A stretch of 64,000 nucleotides of DNA from SAR86 cluster bacterium (GCA_022447065.1 JAKUUM010000004.1:35758-99757), one strand, 5' to 3'; positions 8,280-17,231 are shown, counted from the stretch's first letter. A program made the numbers and translations. Notes: generated by a model from the letters alone, not told the origin.

Positions 8280-9399
8280 TTGAACTAAAAACTTGATTTA
8301 AAAATGTTGCATTATCAAAGTTTAATGGCTCCGTGGTGGAATGATAATTCCCCCCAATTCTAACAACACTGCCATCCCCCATTCGGGTATAGGTACTAAA
8401 ACGCATTATTACAAGATCATTTTCAGGGTAGACAGCTACGATTTGTCCTTGGATACCTAAAGCTGTAAACCCTGAATTTGGTGCTGGCCACCAGTAGAAA
8501 CCGTATTGACCTGAAATCGCAAGCGCGGTACTCTCGGTAACCCAAGTCTCTGATAAAACTGCTTGTCCATCCCAGTCTCCTTCTCTCGCAAATAATAGAC
8601 CAAATCTTCCAAACTCTCTGGGTGTGGAGTCAAGACAGCAATAAGTCAGAATATTTCCTTGAGTGTCTTGCCACCAATCTCCAGTAAACCCTATAACACT
8701 TCCTATTTTTTGATCCAAGTATGTTTTTGGGGACATTGAAGTAGATGATCTCACCACTTCTCCAGCTAACATTACATCGGCATTAGAGTAGGTGTAGAGT
8801 TGCTCTCCGGGTTCTCCTTCTAGATTTCTATCTATTGACAATTGCAGTTGATCCTCACTGTTATATAAATCCCCTCCGTCTAACAACTCAAGGGCTGTTT
8901 TAACTGTCATTAGTTGCCGCAGAGTTATTACTTCCTTTTCTGTTCCCTGCCATGCACTAATAAAATCGGAAACTCGTTGATCTAGGTTGTCAATTAAGCC
9001 TTCATCTAGAGAAACCCCCACAAGTGCGCTTGTAAAACTCTTAGCCACTGACCAACTTGTAACCAGATCGCTTGCCATTCTGGTGTCTGCATATCTCTCA
9101 GCAACTACCAGTCCATTCTTAATGATGACCACCGCTCCTGTGTAATTACCTTCTTGAAAGGCGTAATCAATTGCTTCGTTTATTTCATCGGGGCACATGC
9201 CCTGTGATTCAGGAGTAGCTGTTTCCCAAGACAGTCCTGGCCAAACCTCTGTAAAAGGACCATCTTCAACAGTTACCGAACAGCCTGATGTTGTAGGTGG
9301 AGGTGGCGATGGTGCTGTGTTCTCTCCTGAACTAGAACCTCCTCCGCCCCCACAACTAATCAGGAACAAAATAAACAAAGGACCAATAAACCTTCTCAC
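8272..9399 (-). CDS. Serine hydrolase lipoprotein, class C beta-lactamase fold
   Basis: A 375-residue exported protein. The N-terminus is a lipoprotein signal (LFILFLISCGGGG), with Cys about residue 16 followed by Gly/Ser/Pro-rich linker sequence. The catalytic domain shows S-V-A-K in TSWSVAKSFTSALVG (nucleophile Ser and Lys) and the YSN triad residue set in LYTYSNADVM. These are features of the beta-lactamase-related esterase/6-aminohexanoate-dimer hydrolase group (PF00144). A true antibiotic beta-lactamase is less likely given the overall resemblance to NylB-like and EstB-like enzymes. It is a lone gene with its own start region; the substrate is unknown. Confidence 0.85.
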   Translation of the reverse strand: MRRFIGPLFILFLISCGGGGGSSSGENTAPSPPPPTTSGCSVTVEDGPFTEVWPGLSWETATPESQGMCPDEINEAIDYAFQEGNYTGAVVIIKNGLVVAERYADTRMASDLVTSWSVAKSFTSALVGVSLDEGLIDNLDQRVSDFISAWQGTEKEVITLRQLMTVKTALELLDGGDLYNSEDQLQLSIDRNLEGEPGEQLYTYSNADVMLAGEVVRSSTSMSPKTYLDQKIGSVIGFTGDWWQDTQGNILTYCCLDSTPREFGRFGLLFAREGDWDGQAVLSETWVTESTALAISGQYGFYWWPAPNSGFTALGIQGQIVAVYPENDLVIMRFSTYTRMGDGSVVRIGGNYHSTTEPLNFDNATFLNQVFSSIN

Positions 9400-9449
9400 C
9401 TCTATATGCTAAATCAATTTTTATAAAATTAGCGAAATTTGATCAAGCT

Positions 9450-11456
9450 TTAATCGTTAAGTAGATCCAGCCACCTCGATTCATCTTTATTCAGAGTAAT
9501 GTTAAGAGCTTTAATAGAACTTTTAGTTTCAAAGAAGTTTCGAGGACCTATTAAAGGGAAAGAAGGAAATTCTTGGTTAAGAACAAAAGACAAGGCTAAT
9601 TGGATGGGTTCCACGCCCTTTTTTTCTGCCAAAGAAAAGCATCTTGCTCTTCTTTCTAAGTTTTCTTCACTGGACCAGACTCGATCTTGTTCTTCTTTAT
9701 TGGGATTGGCTCCGTGAAGGGATCCTTCAAATTCTTGAGAGTCCAGAAAGAAACCTCTTGCTTGGCTGGACCAAGGAAAAATTGCTACTTGCATGCCCTT
9801 TAAGAATTCTTTGTAAGGGTCTTCAGAACAACTTTCACATCCTGGCCAGACAGGATCATTCATTCTGGCTAAACTGAAGTTATTACTTAAAACAGTGAAA
9901 GGTTGCTTTCCTGAATCTTGAGAATAAGTAAAAGATTCTTTAAATCTAGGTAAAGACCAATTAGAGGCTCCGTATAAATTAATCAGACCTTCATTTCTCA
10001 GTTCATGTAAAGCATCGATAAACTCACCTACGGGCACTTCAAGGTTGTCTCTGTGTAAGCAATATATATCAATACTATCTATCTTTAACCTATCAAGAGA
10101 TTCCGTTAATTGTTTCCGTATAAATTTTGGATAACAATCAGGCGTGTGGGCTCCCTTCCCTAATACAACAACTTCGTCTCTGAGACCCCTAGCCAGCATC
10201 CAACGACCCAAATAAACATCACTTTTGCCATTGTTATAGATATAAGCAGTGTCAAAAGCATTTCCACCTAAAGTAAAAAAATGATCAAACATAGCAAAAG
10301 CGTGGTTGCCGCCAGTTTGATTGTCACAACCAAAAACCAGACGAGAAATTGGCTTTTCTAGTCCTTTTAATCGATCACTACTCATGGGGACTCTGCTACT
10401 TAAGGCAGATTCTCCTAATAAAGAATAATTTCTTTTTTCAGGAATATCTTGTTCGTAATGTACTCCAACTTTTTTTCTCCACGAATCAAGCCAAATCATA
10501 TTGCCATGACTATCAGCAAGGGACATAAGCTTAGATTCAATTTCTTTATTTTTTACTAATTCAACAAAGTGATCAATTTCGTGAGTAAAAACCCCTCTCC
10601 TTTGTTTAAATTTAATTATTTCAGACTTTCCTTCTTTGTCCTTTAAAACTATCTCTGACTTTCGGCCATTAGCTTCTCCACACTGCCAAGGTTGATCAAT
10701 AAATAAAGATATTTCGTCGTTTTTTATCAAGACTGAATTGTCTAGTTCTTTATTGATCGAAGAGCTGATTGCAGCCTTAGAGCCATTGGAAAAAATAAGC
10801 TTTGCACGCGCGAATAGATCTATACCATGCTCAGAGAGGTCTCCTTCTGCTTCAAATTGGATAGGATTCGAGAAAACCTTTCCTTCTTGCACACCGACTA
10901 TCATTCTTGACATAGACATGGGATAACATCCAATGTCCATAATGGAGCCTCCACCTAAATCTGGATTAACCAATCTATGCTCTTCAGGAACTTTTGCAGA
11001 GAATCCAAAAGACGCTTGGATAGATAACGGTCTTTCCTTAAATCTCTTTTTAACTATCTCTCTAATCTTTTCTGTTTGTGGATGCGTCCTATACATAAAA
11101 GCTTCCATTAATAAAACGTTATTCTTCCGTGCTGCATTTATTAAAACCATGGCTTCGGTGGAGTTCATAGTCATGGGCTTTTCACAAAGGACCGACTTTC
11201 TAGCATTTAGAGAAGCTAGAGCAAGCTCAAAGTGAGAGTTATGAGGTGTGGCAATATAAATGGCTTGAATCTCTTCATTTTTAATAAGATTTTCGTACCC
11301 CTGTACCGATAAGCAGTTGTATTTGGACCCAAATTTTTCTGCATTCTCAATAGTACGACTAGCCACGGCAAGTAAATTAGAATCTATACTGTCTTGCATA
11401 GAAACTGCTAAGGCTCTAGCTATTAAACCTGTACCCAATATCCCCCAATTAATCAT
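9450..11456 (-). CDS. Fusion of Gfo/Idh/MocA oxidoreductase and aldo/keto reductase
   Basis: One 668-residue chain joins two NAD(P)-dependent enzymes. Residues about 1-330 are a Gfo/Idh/MocA dehydrogenase: Rossmann motif WGILGTGLIAR, then the EKP signature in VLCEKPMTMN and the family C-domain. Residues about 355-668 are an aldo/keto reductase: RLVFGCDNQTGG, FDTAYIYNNGKSD (catalytic Asp and Tyr), VVVLGKGAH (Lys) and IYCLHRDN (His). I moved the start one codon in from a TTG to the ATG at 11456 (MINWGILG). The linker near 330-355 is short. Acting on successive positions of a sugar or cyclitol is a reasonable inference, but the substrate is unknown. It lies 49 bases downstream of the eight-gene operon on the same strand. 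Confidence 0.88.
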   Translation of the reverse strand: MINWGILGTGLIARALAVSMQDSIDSNLLAVASRTIENAEKFGSKYNCLSVQGYENLIKNEEIQAIYIATPHNSHFELALASLNARKSVLCEKPMTMNSTEAMVLINAARKNNVLLMEAFMYRTHPQTEKIREIVKKRFKERPLSIQASFGFSAKVPEEHRLVNPDLGGGSIMDIGCYPMSMSRMIVGVQEGKVFSNPIQFEAEGDLSEHGIDLFARAKLIFSNGSKAAISSSINKELDNSVLIKNDEISLFIDQPWQCGEANGRKSEIVLKDKEGKSEIIKFKQRRGVFTHEIDHFVELVKNKEIESKLMSLADSHGNMIWLDSWRKKVGVHYEQDIPEKRNYSLLGESALSSRVPMSSDRLKGLEKPISRLVFGCDNQTGGNHAFAMFDHFFTLGGNAFDTAYIYNNGKSDVYLGRWMLARGLRDEVVVLGKGAHTPDCYPKFIRKQLTESLDRLKIDSIDIYCLHRDNLEVPVGEFIDALHELRNEGLINLYGASNWSLPRFKESFTYSQDSGKQPFTVLSNNFSLARMNDPVWPGCESCSEDPYKEFLKGMQVAIFPWSSQARGFFLDSQEFEGSLHGANPNKEEQDRVWSSEENLERRARCFSLAEKKGVEPIQLALSFVLNQEFPSFPLIGPRNFFETKSSIKALNITLNKDESRWLDLLND

Positions 11457-11505
11457 CAATTGAATTTTAGATCTTATCTGCCCTTTTTTCTTTAATTGCT
11501 TTCAT

Positions 11506-11985
11506 TTAAGAAAAACCAATCCACCTACCAGAACCTGCTACTGTTGCCCATATTGAAATAGAAACTATTCCCACTAGCCGAAAGCGAAAAGAATCTTTCT
11601 CTGTTTTTAAGCAAAGTGGGTTACGGATAAAAAATAAGAAAATTAGACCTAAAGTTAAGGCTGACATCTTTATCCAAAATGCTCTGCTGTAATAACATTT
11701 AATTGCCTCACTAAGAAAGAGCGGTATGCCGGTGGAAACTAAAATGACCAGACCTAATTTAAGCCACACTAAGGTCTCATTAATAACGTAATTGATAGGC
11801 CTTGAATTAAGAACGAAACCCAATAGTCTCAAATCTCCCATTAAAATTGAACCGCCTAAGATAGCCAAACCAATTAAGTGAACCGATTCAATTACAGGAA
11901 ACATCCAAATAGAATTCCTTATCAACTCTCCTATAAAAGATTGTTCCATTCGATCAAATAAGAAAAAAAGTTGACCTGAGTCCAT
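11506..11985 (-). CDS. DUF6644-type integral membrane protein (second copy)
   Basis: A roughly 159-residue protein with about four membrane helices. It shares with its upstream neighbour the pattern P-x-I-E-S-x-H followed by DLRL-x-G (here FPVIESVHLIGLA ... GDLRLLGF). The ATG at 11985 overlaps the upstream stop by one base (TAATG), which marks translational coupling; a longer reading starting at 12033 would run into the neighbour and is rejected. It is the last gene of the eight-gene operon. The conserved His in helix 1 could bind haem or metal; this is not established. Function is unknown. Confidence 0.78.
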   Translation of the reverse strand: MDSGQLFFLFDRMEQSFIGELIRNSIWMFPVIESVHLIGLAILGGSILMGDLRLLGFVLNSRPINYVINETLVWLKLGLVILVSTGIPLFLSEAIKCYYSRAFWIKMSALTLGLIFLFFIRNPLCLKTEKDSFRFRLVGIVSISIWATVAGSGRWIGFS

Positions 11986-12554
11986 TAGAAATCTTCCATT
12001 TGACTTAATTCGATCATACAGCTCGCTGCCCAATTAACCCAATCAGGTTGAGGTTGTCTGTCACAGTCAAACCAATTGTAAGCAATCATGCGACCCGAAA
12101 TAATTACTCCCGCCCAAAGGACCAAGGAAACGCTTGCTTTTATATGAACACTACGCGGGATATTCTCTTCATCCCACTTGCCTCCCTCCTTACTCATTTG
12201 TCTGTGAAACAAGAAAATATTAATACCACCTAATAAAATCAAGAATAATTTAAATCTAAAAAAAATATTCTGATAAGTTCTTACTGGAATAGCATAAAAG
12301 AGCAACAAACCAGTTAAGACCATTAAACCAAACCCAAAAATTGTCCAAGGTAAAGTCTTTGAGTTCATCTCAGATATGGAAAGTTTGTTAAAGGCCAACC
12401 CCATTAATCTTAGATCCACGAAGATGAGAGTGCCTATAAAAAAACAAATTGAAAGAACGTGTGCTGATTCAATCCAAGGATATAAATACAAAGATTCGTG
12501 TAAGGCTATGCTCCATTCAGTTTCAGATAGCCATATTGAAAACTCCAACAACAT
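11985..12554 (-). CDS. DUF6644-type integral membrane protein (first copy)
   Basis: A 189-residue paralogue of the next gene, with about four hydrophobic helices, the signature YPWIESAHVLSICFF and a VDLRLMGLAF segment. Its C-terminal tail is rich in Cys and Trp (YNWFDCDRQPQPDWVNWAASC). It follows the cytochrome c'-like gene by 26 bases. A pair of small membrane proteins next to an exported c-type cytochrome suggests a membrane redox or transport function, which is inference. Similarity to the DUF6644 family is from pattern recognition. Confidence 0.78.
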   Translation of the reverse strand: MLLEFSIWLSETEWSIALHESLYLYPWIESAHVLSICFFIGTLIFVDLRLMGLAFNKLSISEMNSKTLPWTIFGFGLMVLTGLLLFYAIPVRTYQNIFFRFKLFLILLGGINIFLFHRQMSKEGGKWDEENIPRSVHIKASVSLVLWAGVIISGRMIAYNWFDCDRQPQPDWVNWAASCMIELSQMEDF

Positions 12555-12580
12555 ATTCTTATAAATTTAAAGAATGATAT

Positions 12581-13018
12581 CTATTCTTCTTTAATCCAGT
12601 AAGTCTGATGACATGCCACGCATACTTGATACAGGTCTGCTCCAACTTTAAACAATTCCTCTGAATCTTCATTTTCGGCGGCCTCAAAAGCTCGTTCACC
12701 CATTCTTTTAAGAGCCATTGATAAAGCAACCCATTGTGCATCATCAACCGCTCTACTTGGCATCGAGAGAAGATATGAGCTCTCAGAAATAACTTTAGCA
12801 CCGTGTTTCACTCTATCCCATCCTTCCTGATCAGTTGGTTCGAGATTAAACTCACCCTCTTCTGTTATCACATAACCTGCAGAGTCCCAAATGGCTTCAG
12901 CAGCTGGATCTAGAAGGTAAGCCATCAAATCATGGATCTCTGAGTGTTCTTCGGTTTCTTTTGTAAACCCTTGCCAAGAAAGGCAAAGTAAAATAAAAAA
13001 GAAACCCAGTTTTCTCAT
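12581..13018 (-). CDS. Cytochrome c'-like exported monohaem protein
   Basis: A 145-residue precursor with a cleavable signal peptide (MRKLGFFFILLCLSWQGF). The body is helical, and the single haem-attachment motif CVACH lies about ten residues from the C-terminus. That is the layout of cytochrome c'/c556 four-helix-bundle proteins. A periplasmic location and haem attachment by the Ccm system follow from the family. It lies inside the eight-gene operon, between the DUF6152 gene (22 bases upstream) and the DUF6644 pair. Electron transfer or small-ligand binding is plausible; the partner is unknown. Confidence 0.82.
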   Translation of the reverse strand: MRKLGFFFILLCLSWQGFTKETEEHSEIHDLMAYLLDPAAEAIWDSAGYVITEEGEFNLEPTDQEGWDRVKHGAKVISESSYLLSMPSRAVDDAQWVALSMALKRMGERAFEAAENEDSEELFKVGADLYQVCVACHQTYWIKEE

Positions 13019-13040
13019 ATCAATAAATTCTTAAGTAAAT

Positions 13041-13481
13041 TTATTCTCTTTTGAGTTCTCTAGGGTCTGTGCCGTCTCTGGGCGCGCCGGTTCCAGAAGA
13101 TCCCATAAATACTTTACTGCCATCGGGGAAAGTAACGTCTCTGCCATTTGCTATGCATATTGGTAAACATAACCTTCCTTTGCTTTGATAACCTCTAACT
13201 ATAATGATTGTGCCTGGTAATAAAGTCTTTTTAGTAATTCCGTTTCTAATGAGGGTATTAGGAGTTCCTCCTTCAACCATCCAAACAGTTTTCCCAGATT
13301 CATCTTCAACTTCTACGTGTACCCAAGCATGGGGATTAATCCATTCTACCTTCACAACCTTTCCAGTGATGTTAATAGGAGCATTAGGATCAAATTCAGC
13401 AGTAAACGCATGGTGGGCATAAATTTGAAAAGCAAAGGCTCCAAAAAATAAGCAAAAAATTATTCTTAGAATTATTTTCAT
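13041..13481 (-). CDS. DUF6152-family exported protein
   Basis: A 146-residue precursor with a signal peptide (about 1-22, ending IYAHH). The mature start HHAFTAEFDPNAPINITGKV and the segment VEWINPHAWVHVEVED are characteristic of DUF6152. It is predicted to be a small periplasmic beta-sandwich; the N-terminal His-His plus Glu/Asp could bind metal, which is speculation. The start overlaps the end of the upstream paralogue gene by 4 bases (ATGA). It is part of the eight-gene operon. Confidence 0.8.
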   Translation of the reverse strand: MKIILRIIFCLFFGAFAFQIYAHHAFTAEFDPNAPINITGKVVKVEWINPHAWVHVEVEDESGKTVWMVEGGTPNTLIRNGITKKTLLPGTIIIVRGYQSKGRLCLPICIANGRDVTFPDGSKVFMGSSGTGAPRDGTDPRELKRE

Positions 13482-14458
13482 TGATTTCTCCTTTCTTCTT
13501 CTCTAGCTCCAGCCAGTATGTTTGCCATGGCGTAATTACCTTCATGGCAAGCGTATTCATAAATTTTGCCTTCTGCTTTTCTTAAGGGCATTTCTCCCCT
13601 CCAGACATCTTTATAAGCTTTATCATCATCTACACTAAATTCGTAAAGAATCTCGTCTTCCGAGGTTCTTGTAAACCTTTCGGTTACTTCAGCATTCTCA
13701 GTCATAAGGATTTGATGACGTATAGCAGCCCTAAAACGTTGTTGTAAATGATGATTTTTAGTTTTTACTACCAAGGTATTTCCTTCCCAATGCCCAACGG
13801 AATCTCCTAACCAGGGCCTAATGTGGTCAGGAAGATGGGTCCCTTTAATTCTTATTATTCTAGCGTCGTGAACCATCTCCACCAAAATCATCACGTAACC
13901 AGGCGATTGGACAATTTGATAGTTATTATTATAAAGAACATTCAACATAGGAGGTCCACCACTAGATCCAAAACCAACCACACATCTCTCTCCTAAACTC
14001 CTCTGCTCAGGATGGTTGGCTTTAGTAAACATGCGGTAAAGACTAGGAGCTTCCATGCCCCAACTTATCCATTTCCTAGGAAGCTTCCCATCTTCGGGGT
14101 AAGTAAGAATTGAGCTCCTGTACTCTCCATTGATTTTAAAAAGCTGGGTACCTTGATCGAACCAAGCAGTATTGTAGCCACCCACGTTTTCTCCGGCTTT
14201 GGGTGATTCACCCTTTTCATAAGGATTATCTATTTCTTCAATGAATGCAGCTGTAAAAGAAGCTGCAGCATTGGCTTGTTCTTCTGTAACCACTAAACTT
14301 TCGTAATTGTCTGGTCTTTCTAAAGTAGTCAAACTGGCATTGGTCCAAGTTCCTTGAAGATCTGGATCTCCAAACCAGGTCTTCATTGTTACTTCAGCTT
14401 CAAGACAAGAAGCGGTAACAACTAAAGAAAATAAAAAAAATCTTTTCAAACTTTTCAC
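13478..14458 (-). CDS. Exported protein of the 'PDLQG-W' family, copy C
   Basis: A 326-residue exported protein. After a signal peptide (about 1-21) come WFGDPDLQGTWTNASLTTLE, then GGYNTAWFDQGTQLF, RCVVGFGSSGGPPMLNVLYN, PWLGDSVGHWEGNTLVV and a C-terminal YEYACHEGNYAMANILAGA. The gene just upstream encodes a close relative with the same blocks, and the next one a distant relative, so this is a tandem family. Conserved Cys residues (RCV and YACHEGN) and His are candidates for a metal or redox site. It overlaps both neighbours by 4 bases. I know of no proven function for the family. Confidence 0.75.
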   Translation of the reverse strand: MKSLKRFFLFSLVVTASCLEAEVTMKTWFGDPDLQGTWTNASLTTLERPDNYESLVVTEEQANAAASFTAAFIEEIDNPYEKGESPKAGENVGGYNTAWFDQGTQLFKINGEYRSSILTYPEDGKLPRKWISWGMEAPSLYRMFTKANHPEQRSLGERCVVGFGSSGGPPMLNVLYNNNYQIVQSPGYVMILVEMVHDARIIRIKGTHLPDHIRPWLGDSVGHWEGNTLVVKTKNHHLQQRFRAAIRHQILMTENAEVTERFTRTSEDEILYEFSVDDDKAYKDVWRGEMPLRKAEGKIYEYACHEGNYAMANILAGAREEERRNQ

Positions 14459-15447
14459 CTTCTCTTCTCTTCTTCTCTGGCTCCAGCCAATATATTCGCC
14501 ATCGAATAATTGCCTTCATGACAAGCGTATTCATAAATCTTATCCTTAATGGATCTTAAAGGCATCTCTCCTGCCCAAACCTGTCTATAGACATCAGGAT
14601 CATCCACATAAAACCGATATAAGATTTGGTCTTTAGATATTCGTGTAAATCTTTCAGTAACAATTGCTTCTGGTGTTATAGCAAAAAAGTGTCTTAATCC
14701 ACCCCTGAAAGTATGTTGAGGATTAAAATTTGTAGTTTCAACAACTAAAGTATTTCCATCCCAATGACCAACAGAATCTCCAAGCCAAGGAGTTATGTTG
14801 TCAGGCGGGTGACTTCCACCCAATCTTATAATTCTGGCATCATGAACCATCTCCGCCATAATCACAACGTGCCCAGGAGATTGCACTATTTGGTAATGAT
14901 TGTTATACAAAACATTCATCATAGGTGGTCCTGCGCTAGAACCAAAGCCAACCACACATCTTTCACCAACACCCCTTAATTCAGGATGATCTCTTCTCCT
15001 AGATCTTTCATTTCTTCTTTTCTCAAAAAACTTATCTGCTTTTTCACGATCCCAAGGTATTTTCCCATTTTTAGGATAGGCAACGATAGAAGTCCTATAT
15101 TTTCCAAAGAGCTGAAATAACTCTGCTCCTGGATCCATCCAAGCTGTGTTATAACCCCCCACGTCAGTTCCTGTTCTAGGAGTTTCTCCTTCTGAATATT
15201 GATTATCATAGGCAAAACTATCTACGGCAGCCTTAGTTGCAGCAGCTCTTGCTTCTTCTTCACTGACTTCTAGTGTCTTAAAATGGCCAGGTCTTTCTAA
15301 GGTAGTCAAAGTAGCATTGGTCCAAATACCTTGTAGATCTGGATCTCCATACCAAGTTTTATAAGGGTTCTTAGTTTCAGCGAATAGCGGATTTGAACAT
15401 AACAAAAAGATTGAAAATAGATATTTCAAGACTTTTTGAAAGATCAT
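14455..15447 (-). CDS. Exported protein of the 'PDLQG-W' family, copy B
   Basis: A 330-residue close paralogue of copy C with signal peptide MIFQKVLKYLFSIFLLCSNP. It carries the same blocks: WYGDPDLQGIWTNATLTTLE, GGYNTAWMDPGAELF, GERCVVGFGSSAGPPMMNVL, PWLGDSVGHWDGNTLVVETT and YEYACHEGNYSMANILAGA. It has an extra charged stretch (KFFEKRRNERSRRRD) that copy C lacks. I chose the ATG at 15447, four bases after the upstream stop, over an upstream reading at 15492 because it gives a proper signal peptide. Its position in the operon suggests it acts with the other copies in the periplasm. Function is unknown. Confidence 0.75.
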   Translation of the reverse strand: MIFQKVLKYLFSIFLLCSNPLFAETKNPYKTWYGDPDLQGIWTNATLTTLERPGHFKTLEVSEEEARAAATKAAVDSFAYDNQYSEGETPRTGTDVGGYNTAWMDPGAELFQLFGKYRTSIVAYPKNGKIPWDREKADKFFEKRRNERSRRRDHPELRGVGERCVVGFGSSAGPPMMNVLYNNHYQIVQSPGHVVIMAEMVHDARIIRLGGSHPPDNITPWLGDSVGHWDGNTLVVETTNFNPQHTFRGGLRHFFAITPEAIVTERFTRISKDQILYRFYVDDPDVYRQVWAGEMPLRSIKDKIYEYACHEGNYSMANILAGAREEEKRR

Positions 15448-15451
15448 CTTT

Positions 15452-16303
15452 TCAATTTCCACGCCACTGTCCATAAAAGAGTTCTTCAACAAATTCTACA
15501 CACTTAAATTGCTGTAGCTGAGCATCATTACCCACTCTTTTGTACAACGTCATGCTGATCTTCCAAGGTTTAGTAAAGACTTTTTCATCTTCTATGGTGG
15601 CTTCATAGTTCATAGTATGGTTATTTATTAACGTGTATTTCTCAATTACTTTTAATTGATCACTGTGAAAGTTGCCCGATCGATCAAACCAAGTTTGATC
15701 ATTGAACCCTGTAACTTCAATCACCAAAGTGTTATCTTCCCAATAACCCCAAGATTGGCCCATCCAGGAATCTACTGGAGCAGGTCCAGGATCTTCTAGA
15801 TATATATTTCTCACAGCTCCGGCATATTCGTAAGCAAAAAAGATAGCCTTTTCGCTATGAAAAATCTGAAAAGGGAAATTCATATACGTAGCTCTTGGAA
15901 CTCCAGGTAGGTAGCACTTAATTTCTGGATCTCTATCTATCCAGTTTTTTTTGTTTTCATCTCTTTGTTTTAATGCCCCCCTCTTATATGGAATGGTACC
16001 GCCTTCAACTACGCCTAAACCTGCAGGGACTGAGCCAACAGTGCCTAGAGCCACAATACTTGGATGTGGAATGGGCACGACAGGCCCTTCAACCATAGCC
16101 AGAGAAGCACTCGCCGAATGAGCTTCTAAATTATAGTTAGCAGTGTTTAATACTTGCCAAACACCATTTAAATCAGGCTTACCTCCAGGACCTTTTGGTA
16201 TCTCTAATTTCTCAGAAGCACAGACAGAAAATGTTATTGCACTAAGTATTAATAAGCTAAAGACTCTCGTAACCATAAATTGTATGGATAGATTTTCCTT
16301 CAT
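15452..16303 (-). CDS. Exported protein of the 'PDLQG-W' family, divergent copy A
   Basis: A 283-residue exported protein with signal peptide (about 1-29). It shares with copies B and C the opening GGKPDLNGVWQVLNTAN, the block DSWMGQSWGYWEDNTLVIEV and the closing barrel-like strands. It lacks the C-terminal CHEGNY block and has KCYLPGVPRATYMNFPFQIF instead. It is more like the widely occurring form of this family, so B and C may have arisen from a related ancestor and diverged. It lies 48 bases after the nitrilase gene. Function is unknown. Confidence 0.72.
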   Translation of the reverse strand: MKENLSIQFMVTRVFSLLILSAITFSVCASEKLEIPKGPGGKPDLNGVWQVLNTANYNLEAHSASASLAMVEGPVVPIPHPSIVALGTVGSVPAGLGVVEGGTIPYKRGALKQRDENKKNWIDRDPEIKCYLPGVPRATYMNFPFQIFHSEKAIFFAYEYAGAVRNIYLEDPGPAPVDSWMGQSWGYWEDNTLVIEVTGFNDQTWFDRSGNFHSDQLKVIEKYTLINNHTMNYEATIEDEKVFTKPWKISMTLYKRVGNDAQLQQFKCVEFVEELFYGQWRGN

Positions 16304-16350
16304 CTCAATTTCTCTTTCTGCCCAGGCAGTATATTACTTTAGACTAAATA

Positions 16351-17202
16351 TTAAGGATTTTTTTCTTTTTTGGGTATCTCTAGAGGTCCCAATTTGGTTA
16401 AGTAATTTTCATCCTTTTCATCTGCTAAATTAAGCTTTGGATCATCTCTAAAACTTTTAACAGGCTGTCCCAGTCCCCTAAGTCCTCTCTTTCTGCATCT
16501 TCTGACTCTGTCAAAATCTACTTCAACGAGCATAAATTCTTCTCCAATACTTGCGTCATGTAGAATTTCTCCATCTGGTCCTGCAATCAAGGATAGGCCG
16601 CACCCTTGTTCACCTCCTGCATTTACATCAATGTAGTAACATTGTTGTTGAGCAGCAGTTGCTTTGACCATGGCTCTTTCTACGTCTCTATCACAAGTGT
16701 CGGTTAAGCTGGGGTGTAAAATGACTTCAGCTCCCTTAAGAGCCAATGCTCTGCTAGTTTCAGGAAACCAAAGGTCGTAACAGATGTGAAGACCTAAGGT
16801 ACCAAAACCAGGGACCTCAAAAACACAGGCTTCATTTCCTGCTTCAACACCAACCTCATAGGGAAGAAATGGATATAATTTCCTGCACTTTGTAACCAAC
16901 TCACCTTTGTTATTAATAACCGGTGCAGTGTTGAAAATTCCCTCCTCAGTCTCTTCATAAAAAGATCCAGGTAGTAGCCAAATACCAAGTTCTTTTGCCA
17001 GAGCCTTAAATTTATCTATATATTCTGAGAGATAAAAAGATGAGTCCTTTGAACCTGCGCCTCCCACAGCCAATTCACTAAATACGATCATTTGAAGCCA
17101 AGGAAATCTAGATACAGCCTCTTTTGTCTTTTTTTTAACTAAAGAGCAGTTATCTCTGTTTGCCAAACTTAATTGGATAGCTGCTATTGACAAAGGTTTC
17201 AT
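16351..17202 (-). CDS. Carbon-nitrogen hydrolase (nitrilase superfamily)
   Basis: Cytosolic amidase/nitrilase-type enzyme that cleaves C-N bonds through a Cys-Glu-Lys triad. In 283 residues the triad is visible: Glu in IVFSELAVGG, Lys in CRKLYPFLPYE and Cys in LGLHICYDLWFPE. The later PDGEILHDASIGEE block fits the family. I chose the ATG at 17202 (MKPLSIAAIQLSLAN) because the longer frame begins inside the terminator of the upstream receptor gene. It is the first gene of the eight-gene operon ending at 11506. The natural amide substrate is unknown. Confidence 0.88.
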   Translation of the reverse strand: MKPLSIAAIQLSLANRDNCSLVKKKTKEAVSRFPWLQMIVFSELAVGGAGSKDSSFYLSEYIDKFKALAKELGIWLLPGSFYEETEEGIFNTAPVINNKGELVTKCRKLYPFLPYEVGVEAGNEACVFEVPGFGTLGLHICYDLWFPETSRALALKGAEVILHPSLTDTCDRDVERAMVKATAAQQQCYYIDVNAGGEQGCGLSLIAGPDGEILHDASIGEEFMLVEVDFDRVRRCRKRGLRGLGQPVKSFRDDPKLNLADEKDENYLTKLGPLEIPKKEKNP

Positions 17203-17231
17203 GGTTTTAAGCAGTATACGTAAATACCACA

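Noticed and set aside
11986..12033. Upstream start for the second DUF6644 protein
   Set aside because: It lies inside the preceding gene; the TAATG overlap at 11985 is a better coupled start.
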